In this document: in pieces, positions 1-6,275 of the stretch
Layout: every line of letters begins with the position of its first letter
Numbering within the stretch: position 1 is the first letter of the stretch
From: CAZADS01 sp964483985
GTDB taxonomy: Bacteria > Pseudomonadota > Alphaproteobacteria > Thalassobaculales > Thalassobaculaceae
Assembly (NCBI GenBank): GCA_964483985.1
Contig: CAZADS010000018.1
Location: forward strand, 1 to 7,683
DNA length: 7,683 nt
Reading direction: 5' to 3'
Position numbers and translations under genes: made by a program
Notes under the pieces: generated by a model
What the model saw: the letters and a program-made list of their open reading frames with translations, nothing else
What the model was told of the DNA's origin: nothing
Databases searched by the model: none

Positions 1-474
1 GATCATTATTATCAATCGTATTTTCAGCCATACATGTCAATTTTACAATATCATTATCATGACTACGACCATGAACATGACCACGACCATGAACATCCAT
101 CCAAATCTTTCGATGAAGAACTTAGTGAGGAAGATAAAAAAGAATACAGGGGGATTGCTGAGAGGCGAGTACGTCTGGGACTTATGTTGCAAGAAGTGGG
201 ACGGCTGAATAACATAGAGGTGACTGAGGAAGAACTTCGTCGTGCTATGCTGCAAGAAGCTTCCAGATACCCAGGGCAAGAACAACAAATAATGGAACTA
301 TATCAAAAAAACCCGCAGGCGATGGCAAGTATCAGGGCCCCGATTTTTGAGGATAAAATTGTTGACTTTATTACGGAAATGGCCTCGGTCACCGATAAAA
401 AGGTAACAGCTGCAGAATTACTTTCTGGGCCAGATGGTGAAGAGGAGTCAGATAGTCAAAAAACAGACACCTAA
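1..474 (+). CDS. tig: Trigger factor, C-terminal part (5' end outside window)
   Basis: Trigger factor is the ribosome-bound chaperone that shields nascent chains at the exit tunnel. It normally has ribosome-binding, peptidyl-prolyl isomerase and C-terminal chaperone domains. Only about 157 codons of the C-terminal domain are here; the frame is open from base 1, so the ATG at 34 is internal, not a start. Recognition rests on the family block beginning YRGIAERRVRLGLMLQEVGR at fragment residues 47-66, followed by the helical arm (NNIEVTEEELRRAM, then the YPGQEQQIMELYQKNP region) and an acidic tail ending in TAA at 472. Residues 17-32 form an unusual His/Asp/Glu/Tyr run with seven histidines, in the position of the variable linker before the last helical arm. 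clpP follows after about 46 nt, the usual tig-clpP-clpX order. The family assignment is firm; the effect of the His-rich linker is unknown. Confidence 0.93.
   Translation, partial: DHYYQSYFQPYMSILQYHYHDYDHEHDHDHEHPSKSFDEELSEEDKKEYRGIAERRVRLGLMLQEVGRLNNIEVTEEELRRAMLQEASRYPGQEQQIMELYQKNPQAMASIRAPIFEDKIVDFITEMASVTDKKVTAAELLSGPDGEEESDSQKTDT
65..96 (+). repeat. 14-bp direct repeat in the tig His-rich linker
   Basis: The sequence acgaccatgaacat occurs exactly at 65-78 and again at 83-96, an offset of 18 nt or six codons. Both copies lie in frame inside the segment encoding DYDHEHDHDHEH. The His/acidic run therefore looks partly built by an in-frame tandem duplication of an 18-nt unit. Confidence 0.75.
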
Positions 475-520
475 CTTTTTCTCTGTCAATCTTAAAACAG
501 AAGCTAAATTTGAAATTTTT

Positions 521-1180
521 ATGACGAGATCAGATGAAATGCCGGATCCATTAAAAATATATATGAATAGTTTGATCCCCATGGTTGTGGAACAAACTAA
601 TAGAGGGGAGCGTGCTTACGATATATTCTCGCGCCTACTAAAGGAGCGTATTATTTTCGTAATAGGTCCCATAAATGACGCTGTATCAAGCGTAGTTTGT
701 GCTCAGTTACTATTTTTAGAGGCAGACAATCCTACTAAAGATATTGCTATGTATATAAATTCCCCCGGAGGAATAGTTACTTCGGGGTTAGCGATGTATG
801 ATACGATGGAATACATTCGACCTGATGTATCGACAGTTTGCATAGGGCAAGCGGCCTCAATGGGGTCTTTACTACTTGCTGCTGGCGCCAAAGGAAAGAG
901 ATTTGCGCTTCCTAATTCTAAAGTGATGATCCATCAACCATCTGGAGGTTTTCAAGGACAAGCCACGGATATTGAAATTCACGCCAAAGAAATTTTGGCT
1001 ACTAGAGCCCGCTTGAATCAGGTTTATGTGAAACATACTGGACAAAAGATTTCAAAAATAGAAGGAGCAATGGATCGAGATAATTTTATGACTCCAGAAG
1101 AATCGTTGTCTTTTGGTCTAATTGATGAGGTGGTAGAAAAGCGCCCCATCGAAGTGGATGGTGACAAAAGTTTAGTTTAG
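521..1180 (+). CDS. clpP: ATP-dependent Clp protease proteolytic subunit ClpP
   Basis: ClpP is the serine peptidase of the Clp system. Fourteen subunits form a chamber that degrades polypeptides threaded in by ClpX or ClpA in the cytosol. The 219-residue product has the full family pattern: PMVVEQTNRGERAYDIFSRL near residues 20-39, YINSPGG at 78-84, nucleophile Ser113 in GQAASMGS, catalytic His138 in VMIHQPSGG, and the probable catalytic Asp187 in the MDRDNFM segment (by alignment from memory with E. coli Asp185). Length is close to the usual 200-220. The frame is open back to an ATG at 434, inside tig, but those extra residues do not resemble ClpP. ATG 521 is chosen; ATG 539 (MPDPLKIYMN) is equally credible, because alphaproteobacterial ClpP usually starts near that block and neither site has a clear ribosome-binding sequence. 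clpX lies downstream after 162 nt. Confidence 0.96.
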   Translation: MTRSDEMPDPLKIYMNSLIPMVVEQTNRGERAYDIFSRLLKERIIFVIGPINDAVSSVVCAQLLFLEADNPTKDIAMYINSPGGIVTSGLAMYDTMEYIRPDVSTVCIGQAASMGSLLLAAGAKGKRFALPNSKVMIHQPSGGFQGQATDIEIHAKEILATRARLNQVYVKHTGQKISKIEGAMDRDNFMTPEESLSFGLIDEVVEKRPIEVDGDKSLV

Positions 1181-1206
1181 GAAGACGTTATGCGGTTATA
1201 GTGTGT

Positions 1207-1227
1207 GTAAATAGTTTTACAAAACTA
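1207..1227 (+). repeat. AT-rich overlapping inverted repeats after clpP
   Basis: TAGTTTT at 1212-1218 and AAAACTA at 1221-1227 form a perfect 7-bp inverted repeat with a 2-nt centre. A second arrangement overlaps it: GTAAA at 1207-1211 pairs with TTTAC at 1216-1220. The two cannot form together. There is no following T-run, so an intrinsic terminator is unlikely. A weak hairpin at the clpP 3' end or a protein-binding dyad are both possible. Confidence 0.4.
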
Positions 1228-1265
1228 CGCTTTCTAGGTTGCGATTTATTATTAAACGATCATAT

Positions 1266-1293
1266 TTGACATTGTGTGACGTGGGTACCTAAT
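1266..1293 (+). promoter_or_regulatory. Candidate sigma-70-type promoter for clpX
   Basis: A perfect -35 hexamer TTGACA at 1266-1271 is followed after 16 nt by CCTAAT at 1288-1293, four of six matches to TATAAT. An inverted repeat, TACCT at 1286-1290 and AGGTA at 1298-1302, overlaps this -10 and could be an operator, or could be chance. It would give clpX a transcript of its own, starting about 45 nt before its ATG. The -35 is strong and the -10 weak. Confidence 0.35.
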
Positions 1294-1342
1294 AATAAGG
1301 TATACACTTCGGATAAAGATATGATTAGCAGATAGGAATTCC

Positions 1343-2629
1343 ATGAGTAAATCGGGCGGTGGAAATGGCATGAGTGGCAGCGGGGATTCAAAGAATACTT
1401 TGTACTGTTCGTTTTGTGGCAAAAGCCAACATGAAGTGCGAAAGCTAATAGCGGGACCGACAGTATTTATTTGTGACGAATGTGTCGAGTTGTGTATGGA
1501 TATTATAAGGGAGGAAAATAAAACCACCCTTATCAAAGCACCAGATGGCGTGCCGGCTCCATCGGATATCTGTGAAGTCCTAGATGACTATGTGATTGGT
1601 CAAAGCATGGCCAAAAGAATATTATCAGTGGCGGTCCATAATCACTACAAAAGGCTCGCTCATGAACAAAAAAGTGATGATGTAGAATTAGCCAAATCAA
1701 ATATTTTACTAGTAGGCCCGACAGGTTGTGGAAAAACACTTTTAGCACAGACTCTTGCTCGTATCATTGATGTTCCATTTACCATGGCGGATGCGACGAC
1801 GCTAACGGAGGCTGGATACGTAGGCGAAGACGTTGAAAATATCATCTTAAAATTGCTTCAGGCTGCAGATTACAATGTCGAGCGTGCTCAGCGTGGTATC
1901 GTTTACATAGATGAAGTTGATAAAATCAGCAGGAAATCTGATAACCCTTCAATAACCAGGGATGTATCTGGAGAAGGAGTGCAGCAAGCTCTGCTTAAAA
2001 TTATGGAAGGCACCGTGGCGAGTGTGCCTCCGCAAGGTGGACGAAAACATCCGCAGCAAGAATTTTTGCAAGTAGACACAACAAATATATTGTTCATTTG
2101 TGGTGGGGCTTTTGCTGGATTGGATAGAATTATATCAAATAGAAGCCAAGGTTCTTCCATCGGATTTAACGCTGATGTAAGGTCTCCTGATGATCGGCGT
2201 ACTGGGGAGATACTTCAGGGTGTTGAACCAGAGGATTTGTTGAAATTTGGTTTGATTCCGGAGTTTGTCGGGCGCCTACCTGTATTGGCGACTTTGGATG
2301 ACTTGGATGAGGATGCTTTGGTAGATATTCTCAGTAAGCCTAAGAATGCTTTAATCAAACAATACCAACGGCTTTTTGAAATGGAAGATGTTAATCTTGA
2401 ATTTCGCGCTGACGCACTCCGCTGTATTGCTCTGAAGGCAATAGAGCGTAAAACTGGGGCTCGTGGATTGCGGTCGATTCTGGAAAATATTTTGTTAGAC
2501 TCAATGTTTGAACTTCCAAGTATGGTCGATGTAGAAGAAATTATTATTAGCGCTGATGTAGTAGAAAATGGAGCTCCTCCGATCAGCGTTCATGCGGACC
2601 GTCGGGAAGATTTAGGTTCTAGCGCATAA
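1343..2629 (+). CDS. clpX: ATP-dependent Clp protease ATP-binding subunit ClpX
   Basis: ClpX is the hexameric AAA+ unfoldase that recognises tagged substrates and feeds them to ClpP. The 428-residue product is full length. The N-terminal zinc-binding domain has Cys22 and Cys25 (YCSFCGK) with Cys44 and Cys47 (CDECVELC). The AAA+ core shows Walker A GPTGCGKT at 125-132, pore-1 loop GYVG at 159-162, Walker B IVYIDEVD at 186-193, the pore-2 GGRKH segment at 232-236, and a sensor-2 GARGLR at 372-377. The ClpP-docking loop tip IGF is at 273-275, so it should couple to the ClpP encoded just upstream. Start 1343 is supported by AGGA at 1334-1337, five bases before the ATG. An in-frame Met at residue 10 is a less likely start. 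The short Gly/Ser-rich N-terminus before the zinc domain is ordinary for alphaproteobacteria. Confidence 0.98.
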   Translation: MSKSGGGNGMSGSGDSKNTLYCSFCGKSQHEVRKLIAGPTVFICDECVELCMDIIREENKTTLIKAPDGVPAPSDICEVLDDYVIGQSMAKRILSVAVHNHYKRLAHEQKSDDVELAKSNILLVGPTGCGKTLLAQTLARIIDVPFTMADATTLTEAGYVGEDVENIILKLLQAADYNVERAQRGIVYIDEVDKISRKSDNPSITRDVSGEGVQQALLKIMEGTVASVPPQGGRKHPQQEFLQVDTTNILFICGGAFAGLDRIISNRSQGSSIGFNADVRSPDDRRTGEILQGVEPEDLLKFGLIPEFVGRLPVLATLDDLDEDALVDILSKPKNALIKQYQRLFEMEDVNLEFRADALRCIALKAIERKTGARGLRSILENILLDSMFELPSMVDVEEIIISADVVENGAPPISVHADRREDLGSSA

Positions 2630-2668
2630 CCCAAGGTAGAGCATTATTTAAAGAATTACTAAACGGCA

Positions 2669-2697
2669 CTTGATTTTCTTTCAATTCACGGCCAGAT
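2669..2697 (+). promoter_or_regulatory. Possible heat-shock-type promoter for lon
   Basis: CTTGAT at 2669-2674, a spacer of 17 nt, then CCAGAT at 2692-2697 loosely resembles alphaproteobacterial RpoH promoters (CTTG-type -35, C-rich -10). lon is a classic heat-shock gene, so an RpoH promoter is expected in this 114-141 nt gap. The -10 match is poor, and the call leans on context more than on sequence. Confidence 0.22.
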
Positions 2698-2770
2698 AAC
2701 TATCATGTTATTTTTAAACAGACGTTTACATCTTCAGTAGCAGTTGTTCGTAGAGAGGGCTTTTCGGATT

Positions 2771-5170
2771 ATGACAGATTCACAAGCGACATATCCAGTA
2801 TTGCCACTCAGAGATATAGTTGTTTTCCCTCATATGATTGTTCCACTGTTTGTGGGCAGAGACAAATCTATCAAGGCTCTCGAAGATGTGATGAAAGATG
2901 ACAAACAGATTTTACTGGCAACGCAAAAAACCGCTACAGACGATAACCCGGCCAGGGAAGATGTTTATGCAGTTGGAACGGTCGGAACCATACTCCAATT
3001 ACTCAAACTTCCAGATGGTACAGTGAAAGTTTTAGTTGAAGGGACAAATAGAGCTCGAATAACTGGCTTTACTGACAATGATGACTTTTTTGAAGCCTTA
3101 GCGGATACGATTCAAGAAGGCGAAGGGGAGGCACAGGAACAGGAAGCACTTTCTCGCGCAGTAGTATCTCAATTTGAACAATATATAAAACTTAATAAGA
3201 AAATTCCCCCCGAGGTGTTGGTTTCTGTTAATCAAATTGACGAAGCAGGAAAACTTGCTGATACAATAGCATCCCATCTAGCATTAAAAATCCCAGAGAA
3301 ACAGGAACTGTTGGAAATTGAGCGCGTCATCGATCGGTTAGAAAAAGTTTTCAGCCATATGGAGGGCGAAATCGGCGTTCTGCAGGTAGAAAAGCGAATT
3401 CGCAACAGGGTTAAACGCCAAATGGAAAAAACCCAGCGAGAATACTATTTGAACGAACAAATGAAAGCGATCCAAAAAGAATTGGGTGAAGCGGAAGATT
3501 CTCGTGATGAGTTAGCGGAGCTAACGGAGCAGATAGGTAAAATCAAATTTTCCAAAGAAGCTCGGGAAAAAGCGAATGGAGAACTCAAAAAACTGCGTAA
3601 TATGAGCCAAATGTCGGCGGAAGCTACTGTGGTTCGGAATTATCTTGATTGGTTGGTTGGTATTCCATGGAAAAAGCGTTCCAGGGTGAAAAAGGATCTT
3701 AATCTGGCTCAAACGGTTCTGGATCGCGATCATCATGGTTTGGAAAAGGTAAAAGAAAGAATCCTAGAGTATTTAGCTGTTCAATTACGGACTGGGAAGG
3801 TAAAAGGCCCAATTTTGTGTCTGGTAGGCCCTCCGGGAGTTGGTAAAACATCACTAGGTAAGTCGATTGCAGAGGCAACCGGAAGAAACTTTGTTAGGAT
3901 GTCTCTAGGTGGAGTTAGGGACGAGGCTGAGATACGGGGTCATCGAAGAACGTATATAGGATCCTTACCGGGGAAAATAATTCAAGGAATGAAAAAAGCA
4001 AAGACTTCTAATCCTCTGTTTCTATTGGATGAAATTGACAAGCTAGGTAATGACTATAGAGGAGATCCCTCCTCGGCTTTATTAGAAGTTCTTGATCCGG
4101 AACAAAATAATACTTTCCAAGATCATTATCTCGAGGTGGATTATGATCTTTCAGACGTAATGTTTGTTACTACCGCCAATACTCTTCGCATGGCGCAACC
4201 GCTATTGGACAGGATGGAAATAATTCGGATTTCTGGCTATACCGAGGATGAAAAAGTAGAAATTGCCAAACGCCATTTAATCATTAAACAGGTAAAACAA
4301 CATGGGTTGCGAGATGGCGAATGGCGTATTTCAGAAGACGCGTTGAGAGATTTAATTCGCTATTACACTCGAGAAGCAGGTGTTCGTAATTTGGAGCGTG
4401 AAATAGCAAACTTAGCGCGTAAATCGGTGAAAGAAATTTTGATGAAGGGCGTAACTAATGTAAGGATTACGCGAAAAAACTTGGAAAAATTAGCAGGTGT
4501 TAGACGCTATCGTTTCGGCGAGTTGGAAGAAAACGATTTAGTCGGCGTTACGACCGGGTTGGCTTGGACAGAAGTTGGCGGGGAATTGTTATCAATTGAA
4601 GCTGTAACTGTTCCTGGAAAGGGTCGAGTTACATCTACAGGTAAATTGGGTGATGTAATGCGAGAATCCGTACAAGCTGCTGAAAGCTTTGTTAAGTCCC
4701 GAGCAGCTTCCTTTGGCATAAGAAGAAGATTATTGGAAAGTAGAGATATCCACGTCCATGTTCCAGAAGGAGCGACTCCTAAGGACGGACCATCGGCAGG
4801 GGTCGCAATGGTTACGTCAATTGTATCAGTATTAACAGAAATTCCTATTCGAAGAGATGTCGCAATGACTGGTGAAACCACTTTGCGGGGTCGTGTTTTG
4901 CCGATTGGTGGTCTTAAGGAAAAGTTACTTGCTGCGCTTAGAGGCGGGCTCACAACAGTGATTATACCTAAAGATAATGAAAAAGACTTAGCAGATATAC
5001 CGGATAACGTAAAACGGGGTTTGAAAATAATACCTGTTAGTATGGTTGACGAGGTGATCTCACTAGCGTTGACTGCGCAACCAGTCCCTGTAAATCTCGA
5101 AGATGACAAGGGTTTGGAGGGTATAGCGAATGCAGAGGATGATGAAAGAGACGAGGTTGTTACGCATTAA
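2771..5170 (+). CDS. lon: ATP-dependent protease Lon (LonA type)
   Basis: Lon combines an AAA+ unfoldase and a Ser/Lys peptidase in one hexameric cytosolic chain. It degrades misfolded proteins and some regulators. From ATG 2771 the product has 799 residues, the normal LonA length. The N-terminal substrate-binding domain begins YPVLPLRDIVVFPHMIVPLF and leads into a charged helical segment at about 180-280. Walker A GPPGVGKT is at 353-360 and Walker B FLLDEIDK at 417-424. The protease domain has catalytic Ser675 in PKDGPSAG and Lys718 in GGLKEKLL, 43 residues apart as in E. coli. The frame opens earlier at TTG 2744, but ATG 2771 matches the family N-terminus and has GAGAGG at 2753-2758, at rather long spacing (12 nt). 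The acidic tail after about residue 775 is variable and unremarkable. It sits between clpX and hup, the standard neighbourhood. Confidence 0.98.
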   Translation: MTDSQATYPVLPLRDIVVFPHMIVPLFVGRDKSIKALEDVMKDDKQILLATQKTATDDNPAREDVYAVGTVGTILQLLKLPDGTVKVLVEGTNRARITGFTDNDDFFEALADTIQEGEGEAQEQEALSRAVVSQFEQYIKLNKKIPPEVLVSVNQIDEAGKLADTIASHLALKIPEKQELLEIERVIDRLEKVFSHMEGEIGVLQVEKRIRNRVKRQMEKTQREYYLNEQMKAIQKELGEAEDSRDELAELTEQIGKIKFSKEAREKANGELKKLRNMSQMSAEATVVRNYLDWLVGIPWKKRSRVKKDLNLAQTVLDRDHHGLEKVKERILEYLAVQLRTGKVKGPILCLVGPPGVGKTSLGKSIAEATGRNFVRMSLGGVRDEAEIRGHRRTYIGSLPGKIIQGMKKAKTSNPLFLLDEIDKLGNDYRGDPSSALLEVLDPEQNNTFQDHYLEVDYDLSDVMFVTTANTLRMAQPLLDRMEIIRISGYTEDEKVEIAKRHLIIKQVKQHGLRDGEWRISEDALRDLIRYYTREAGVRNLEREIANLARKSVKEILMKGVTNVRITRKNLEKLAGVRRYRFGELEENDLVGVTTGLAWTEVGGELLSIEAVTVPGKGRVTSTGKLGDVMRESVQAAESFVKSRAASFGIRRRLLESRDIHVHVPEGATPKDGPSAGVAMVTSIVSVLTEIPIRRDVAMTGETTLRGRVLPIGGLKEKLLAALRGGLTTVIIPKDNEKDLADIPDNVKRGLKIIPVSMVDEVISLALTAQPVPVNLEDDKGLEGIANAEDDERDEVVTH

Positions 5171-5193
5171 ATCAGCACTGTAGACAATGTACC

Positions 5194-5238
5194 TATCCTT
5201 AACTAATGGATATAGATACTGTTTTTCTTGTTGTTTTA
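5194..5238 (+). terminator. Weak terminator-like structure after lon
   Basis: TATCC at 5194-5198 and GGATA at 5208-5212 form a 5-bp stem around a 9-nt loop. A T-rich run (gtttttcttgttgtttta) begins at 5221, nine bases after the stem. The stem is short and AT-rich and the gap before the T-tract is long, so this is only a possible 3' end for lon mRNA. Confidence 0.25.
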
Positions 5239-5280
5239 TTGTATTACCCGAAAAACTACTAAAATTTGATGGAACTTAGA

Positions 5281-5308
5281 TTGACGCCGGGGATTGCAGC
5301 GATTTAAA
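5281..5308 (+). promoter_or_regulatory. Candidate promoter for hup
   Basis: TTGACG at 5281-5286 (five of six to consensus) is separated by 16 nt from TTTAAA at 5303-5308 (four of six). Transcription would start near 5315, leaving a leader of about 65 nt before the GTG start at 5379. A small hairpin, AGCC at 5317-5320 with GGCT at 5326-5329, followed by a T-rich stretch, lies at the start of that leader. An independent promoter fits HU being made in large amounts, but this is inference. Confidence 0.38.
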
Positions 5309-5378
5309 GTGCATACAGCCTATCGGGCTTTTATATTTTTATGGTTTTATATCTCAGGATGAGTAGGGGGGGCGTATC

Positions 5379-5651
5379 GTGAATAAAAACGAATTAGTAG
5401 CTAAAGTTGCGGAAGGTGCTGGCTTATCAAAGACCGATGCTGCCGGAGCGGTTGATGCAGTGTTAGATTCAATCGTCGGAGCGATGAAATCTGGCGATGA
5501 TGTTAGGTTAGTTGGGTTCGGAACTTTTAGTGTCGCTTCCCGTTCGGCTAGTGAAGGACGTAATCCTAGGACTGGTGAGAAAATCCAAATACCGGCTTCT
5601 AATCAGCCTAAATTTAAGGCAGGAAAAGGGTTAAAAGACGCGCTAAATTAG
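5379..5651 (+). CDS. hup: HU-family DNA-binding nucleoid protein
   Basis: HU is a small dimeric histone-like protein that bends and compacts DNA and assists replication, recombination and transcription. The 90-residue product is exactly family length. It begins MNKNELVAKVAEGAGLSKTD (helix 1-turn-helix 2), then has the VRLVGFGTF strand at 42-50 and the DNA-clasping arm with RNPRTGE at 61-67. Pro63 is the intercalating residue. The family ending PKFKAGKGLKDALN covers 77-90. The start is GTG at 5379, supported by an A plus seven consecutive G at 5365-5372, six bases upstream; no in-frame ATG would preserve the conserved N-terminus. It lies between lon and the tRNA-nuo segment, where alphaproteobacterial hup/hupB commonly sits. 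HU rather than IHF is favoured by this context and by the arm sequence. No good terminator follows, so read-through into tRNA-Val is possible. Confidence 0.97.
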   Translation: MNKNELVAKVAEGAGLSKTDAAGAVDAVLDSIVGAMKSGDDVRLVGFGTFSVASRSASEGRNPRTGEKIQIPASNQPKFKAGKGLKDALN

Positions 5652-5739
5652 AATGCAATGATAGTTATCTTGTATGGAGCGGGAATTCTCTAAAAAAATA
5701 TAGGCATTTTGAGTCGGCCTCGTGAATACCCGCAAAAAC

Positions 5740-5815
5740 GGGCGCTTAGCTCAGCTGGCAGAGCATCTCGTTTACACCGAGAGGGTCGGCGGTTCGAATC
5801 CGTCAGCGCCCACCA
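5740..5815 (+). tRNA. tRNA-Val (anticodon TAC)
   Basis: A complete 76-nt cloverleaf folds by hand. The acceptor is GGGCGCT at 5740-5746 paired with AGCGCCC at 5805-5811. The D arm is GCTC/GAGC. The anticodon stem TCTCG/CGAGA encloses the loop TTTACAC with anticodon TAC. The T stem GGCGG/CCGTC has one G-U pair around loop TTCGAAT. Discriminator A and an encoded CCA end at 5815. UAC reads GUA and, with modification, other valine codons. There is no strong promoter in the 88 nt after hup, so it may be cotranscribed with hup. The leader CCCG at 5729-5732 is complementary to CGGG at 5739-5742, across the expected RNase P cleavage site. Confidence 0.97.
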
Positions 5816-5823
5816 TTTAGGTT

Positions 5824-5849
5824 GAAAGCTTAATAGGCATCAGGCTTTC
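5824..5849 (+). repeat. Stem-loop just downstream of tRNA-Val
   Basis: GAAAGCTT at 5824-5831 can pair with AGGCTTTC at 5842-5849, eight pairs including one G-U, around a 10-nt loop. It starts nine bases after the tRNA CCA end. A T-rich stretch follows only about 20 nt later (5870-5886). It could be a processing or termination hairpin for the tRNA-Val transcript. The missing immediate T-run keeps confidence low. Confidence 0.4.
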
Positions 5850-5897
5850 CATACTTAGCTAGACTAATTCTTTTTATTTTAGTTTTAGATCTCTTAG

Positions 5898-5906
5898 TGC
5901 TATAAT
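5898..5906 (+). promoter_or_regulatory. Extended -10 promoter element in the inter-tRNA gap
   Basis: TGC followed directly by a perfect TATAAT (5901-5906) is the extended -10 pattern, which can work with a poor -35. The sequence 17 nt upstream, TTTAGT at 5878-5883, matches the -35 consensus at only three positions. Transcription would begin near 5913, about 170 nt before tRNA-Asp, with no obvious gene in between. Confidence 0.35.
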
Positions 5907-6018
5907 CCCAATACTGGAACGGTCTGTTAATGCCGCAAAGTTTCATCGCTGATATTGTACGTGTGTTCTCGGAAAACATATAAAATACACCAAAATGATA
6001 TACTTATTGTAGCTTAGC

Positions 6019-6047
6019 TTGACACTCGTTAAGTGACTTAGTACATG
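6019..6047 (+). promoter_or_regulatory. Candidate promoter for tRNA-Asp
   Basis: A perfect TTGACA at 6019-6024 is followed after 17 nt by TACATG at 6042-6047, a weak -10 with three of six matches. A start near 6054 would give a pre-tRNA leader of about 28 nt. Position and spacing are right for a tRNA promoter, but the -10 is poor. Confidence 0.35.
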
Positions 6048-6081
6048 AACGGAGTATTAAATTTTGGAGCTAAAACCATTT

Positions 6082-6158
<77 letters not shown>

Positions 6159-6176
6159 GTATTTCAATTTGGTTAA

Positions 6177-6219
6177 TAAAATGGATTGAGGGTTGGTTGG
6201 GATGATTTTGCCCATTTTA
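6177..6219 (+). repeat. 8-bp inverted repeat downstream of tRNA-Asp
   Basis: TAAAATGG at 6177-6184 and CCATTTTA at 6212-6219 are perfect reverse complements with a 27-nt centre. The centre contains GAGGG at 6188-6192 and an ATG at 6202. As RNA it could be a large-loop hairpin at the tRNA-Asp 3' flank. The long loop and low G+C make it weak. Confidence 0.4.
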
Positions 6220-6270
6220 GTTTCACTGTTATCGTTGCTTCTTCAGGCTTCCTTTGACGGAGGAGTGTAA
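6202..6270 (+). CDS. Possible 22-residue hydrophobic small protein or leader peptide
   Basis: A short frame starts at ATG 6202, nine bases after GAGGG (6188-6192), and ends at TAA 6268-6270. The predicted peptide begins MILPILVSLLSLLLQ and is almost entirely hydrophobic over its first 14 residues, like a membrane anchor or truncated signal peptide, ending ASFDGGV. I recognise no family. It lies about 140 nt before nuoA, which encodes a membrane subunit. Its last codons contain the GGAGGAG that could serve the next mini-ORF, so the two could be translationally coupled. Frames of this size arise often by chance in AT-rich DNA, and U-rich sequence encodes hydrophobic residues by default. It is listed only as a candidate. 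Confidence 0.2.
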   Translation: MILPILVSLLSLLLQASFDGGV

Positions 6271-6275
6271 TTATA

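Larger units (their letters stand above)
5816..6081. other. 266-nt gap between the two tRNAs, no recognised gene
   Basis: No protein gene of convincing length is present. It holds the stem-loop at 5824-5849, an extended -10 element at 5898-5906, a TATAAA at 5979-5984 with a weak TTGTAC 18 nt upstream, and a TTGACA element at 6019 just ahead of tRNA-Asp. The only reading frame noticed is a 17-codon one at 5930-5983, with a GGAACGG sequence upstream, too short to call. The density of promoter-like elements suggests transcription starts here, either for tRNA-Asp or for a small RNA. Confidence 0.5.

Noticed and set aside
434..520. N-terminal extension of clpP starting at ATG 434
   Set aside because: It overlaps the tig coding end, and its 29 residues do not resemble the ClpP N-terminus; starts at 521 or 539 fit family length.
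2744..2770. TTG start for lon nine codons upstream
   Set aside because: The ATG at 2771 gives the conventional LonA N-terminus, and a purine-rich ribosome site precedes it; the upstream codons are not family-like.
4507..5109. 200-codon open frame on the minus strand inside lon
   Set aside because: It lies opposite the highly conserved Lon protease domain, has low-complexity Ser/Thr-rich sequence and resembles no family; it is a shadow frame.
5930..5983. 17-codon frame in the inter-tRNA gap beginning MPQSFIADIV
   Set aside because: It is too short to distinguish from chance and has only a weak ribosome site; noted as context only.
6171..6201. G-rich stretch with repeated GG and GGG runs, possible G-quadruplex
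   Set aside because: Most runs are only two G long and the loops are irregular; there is not enough to support a quadruplex.
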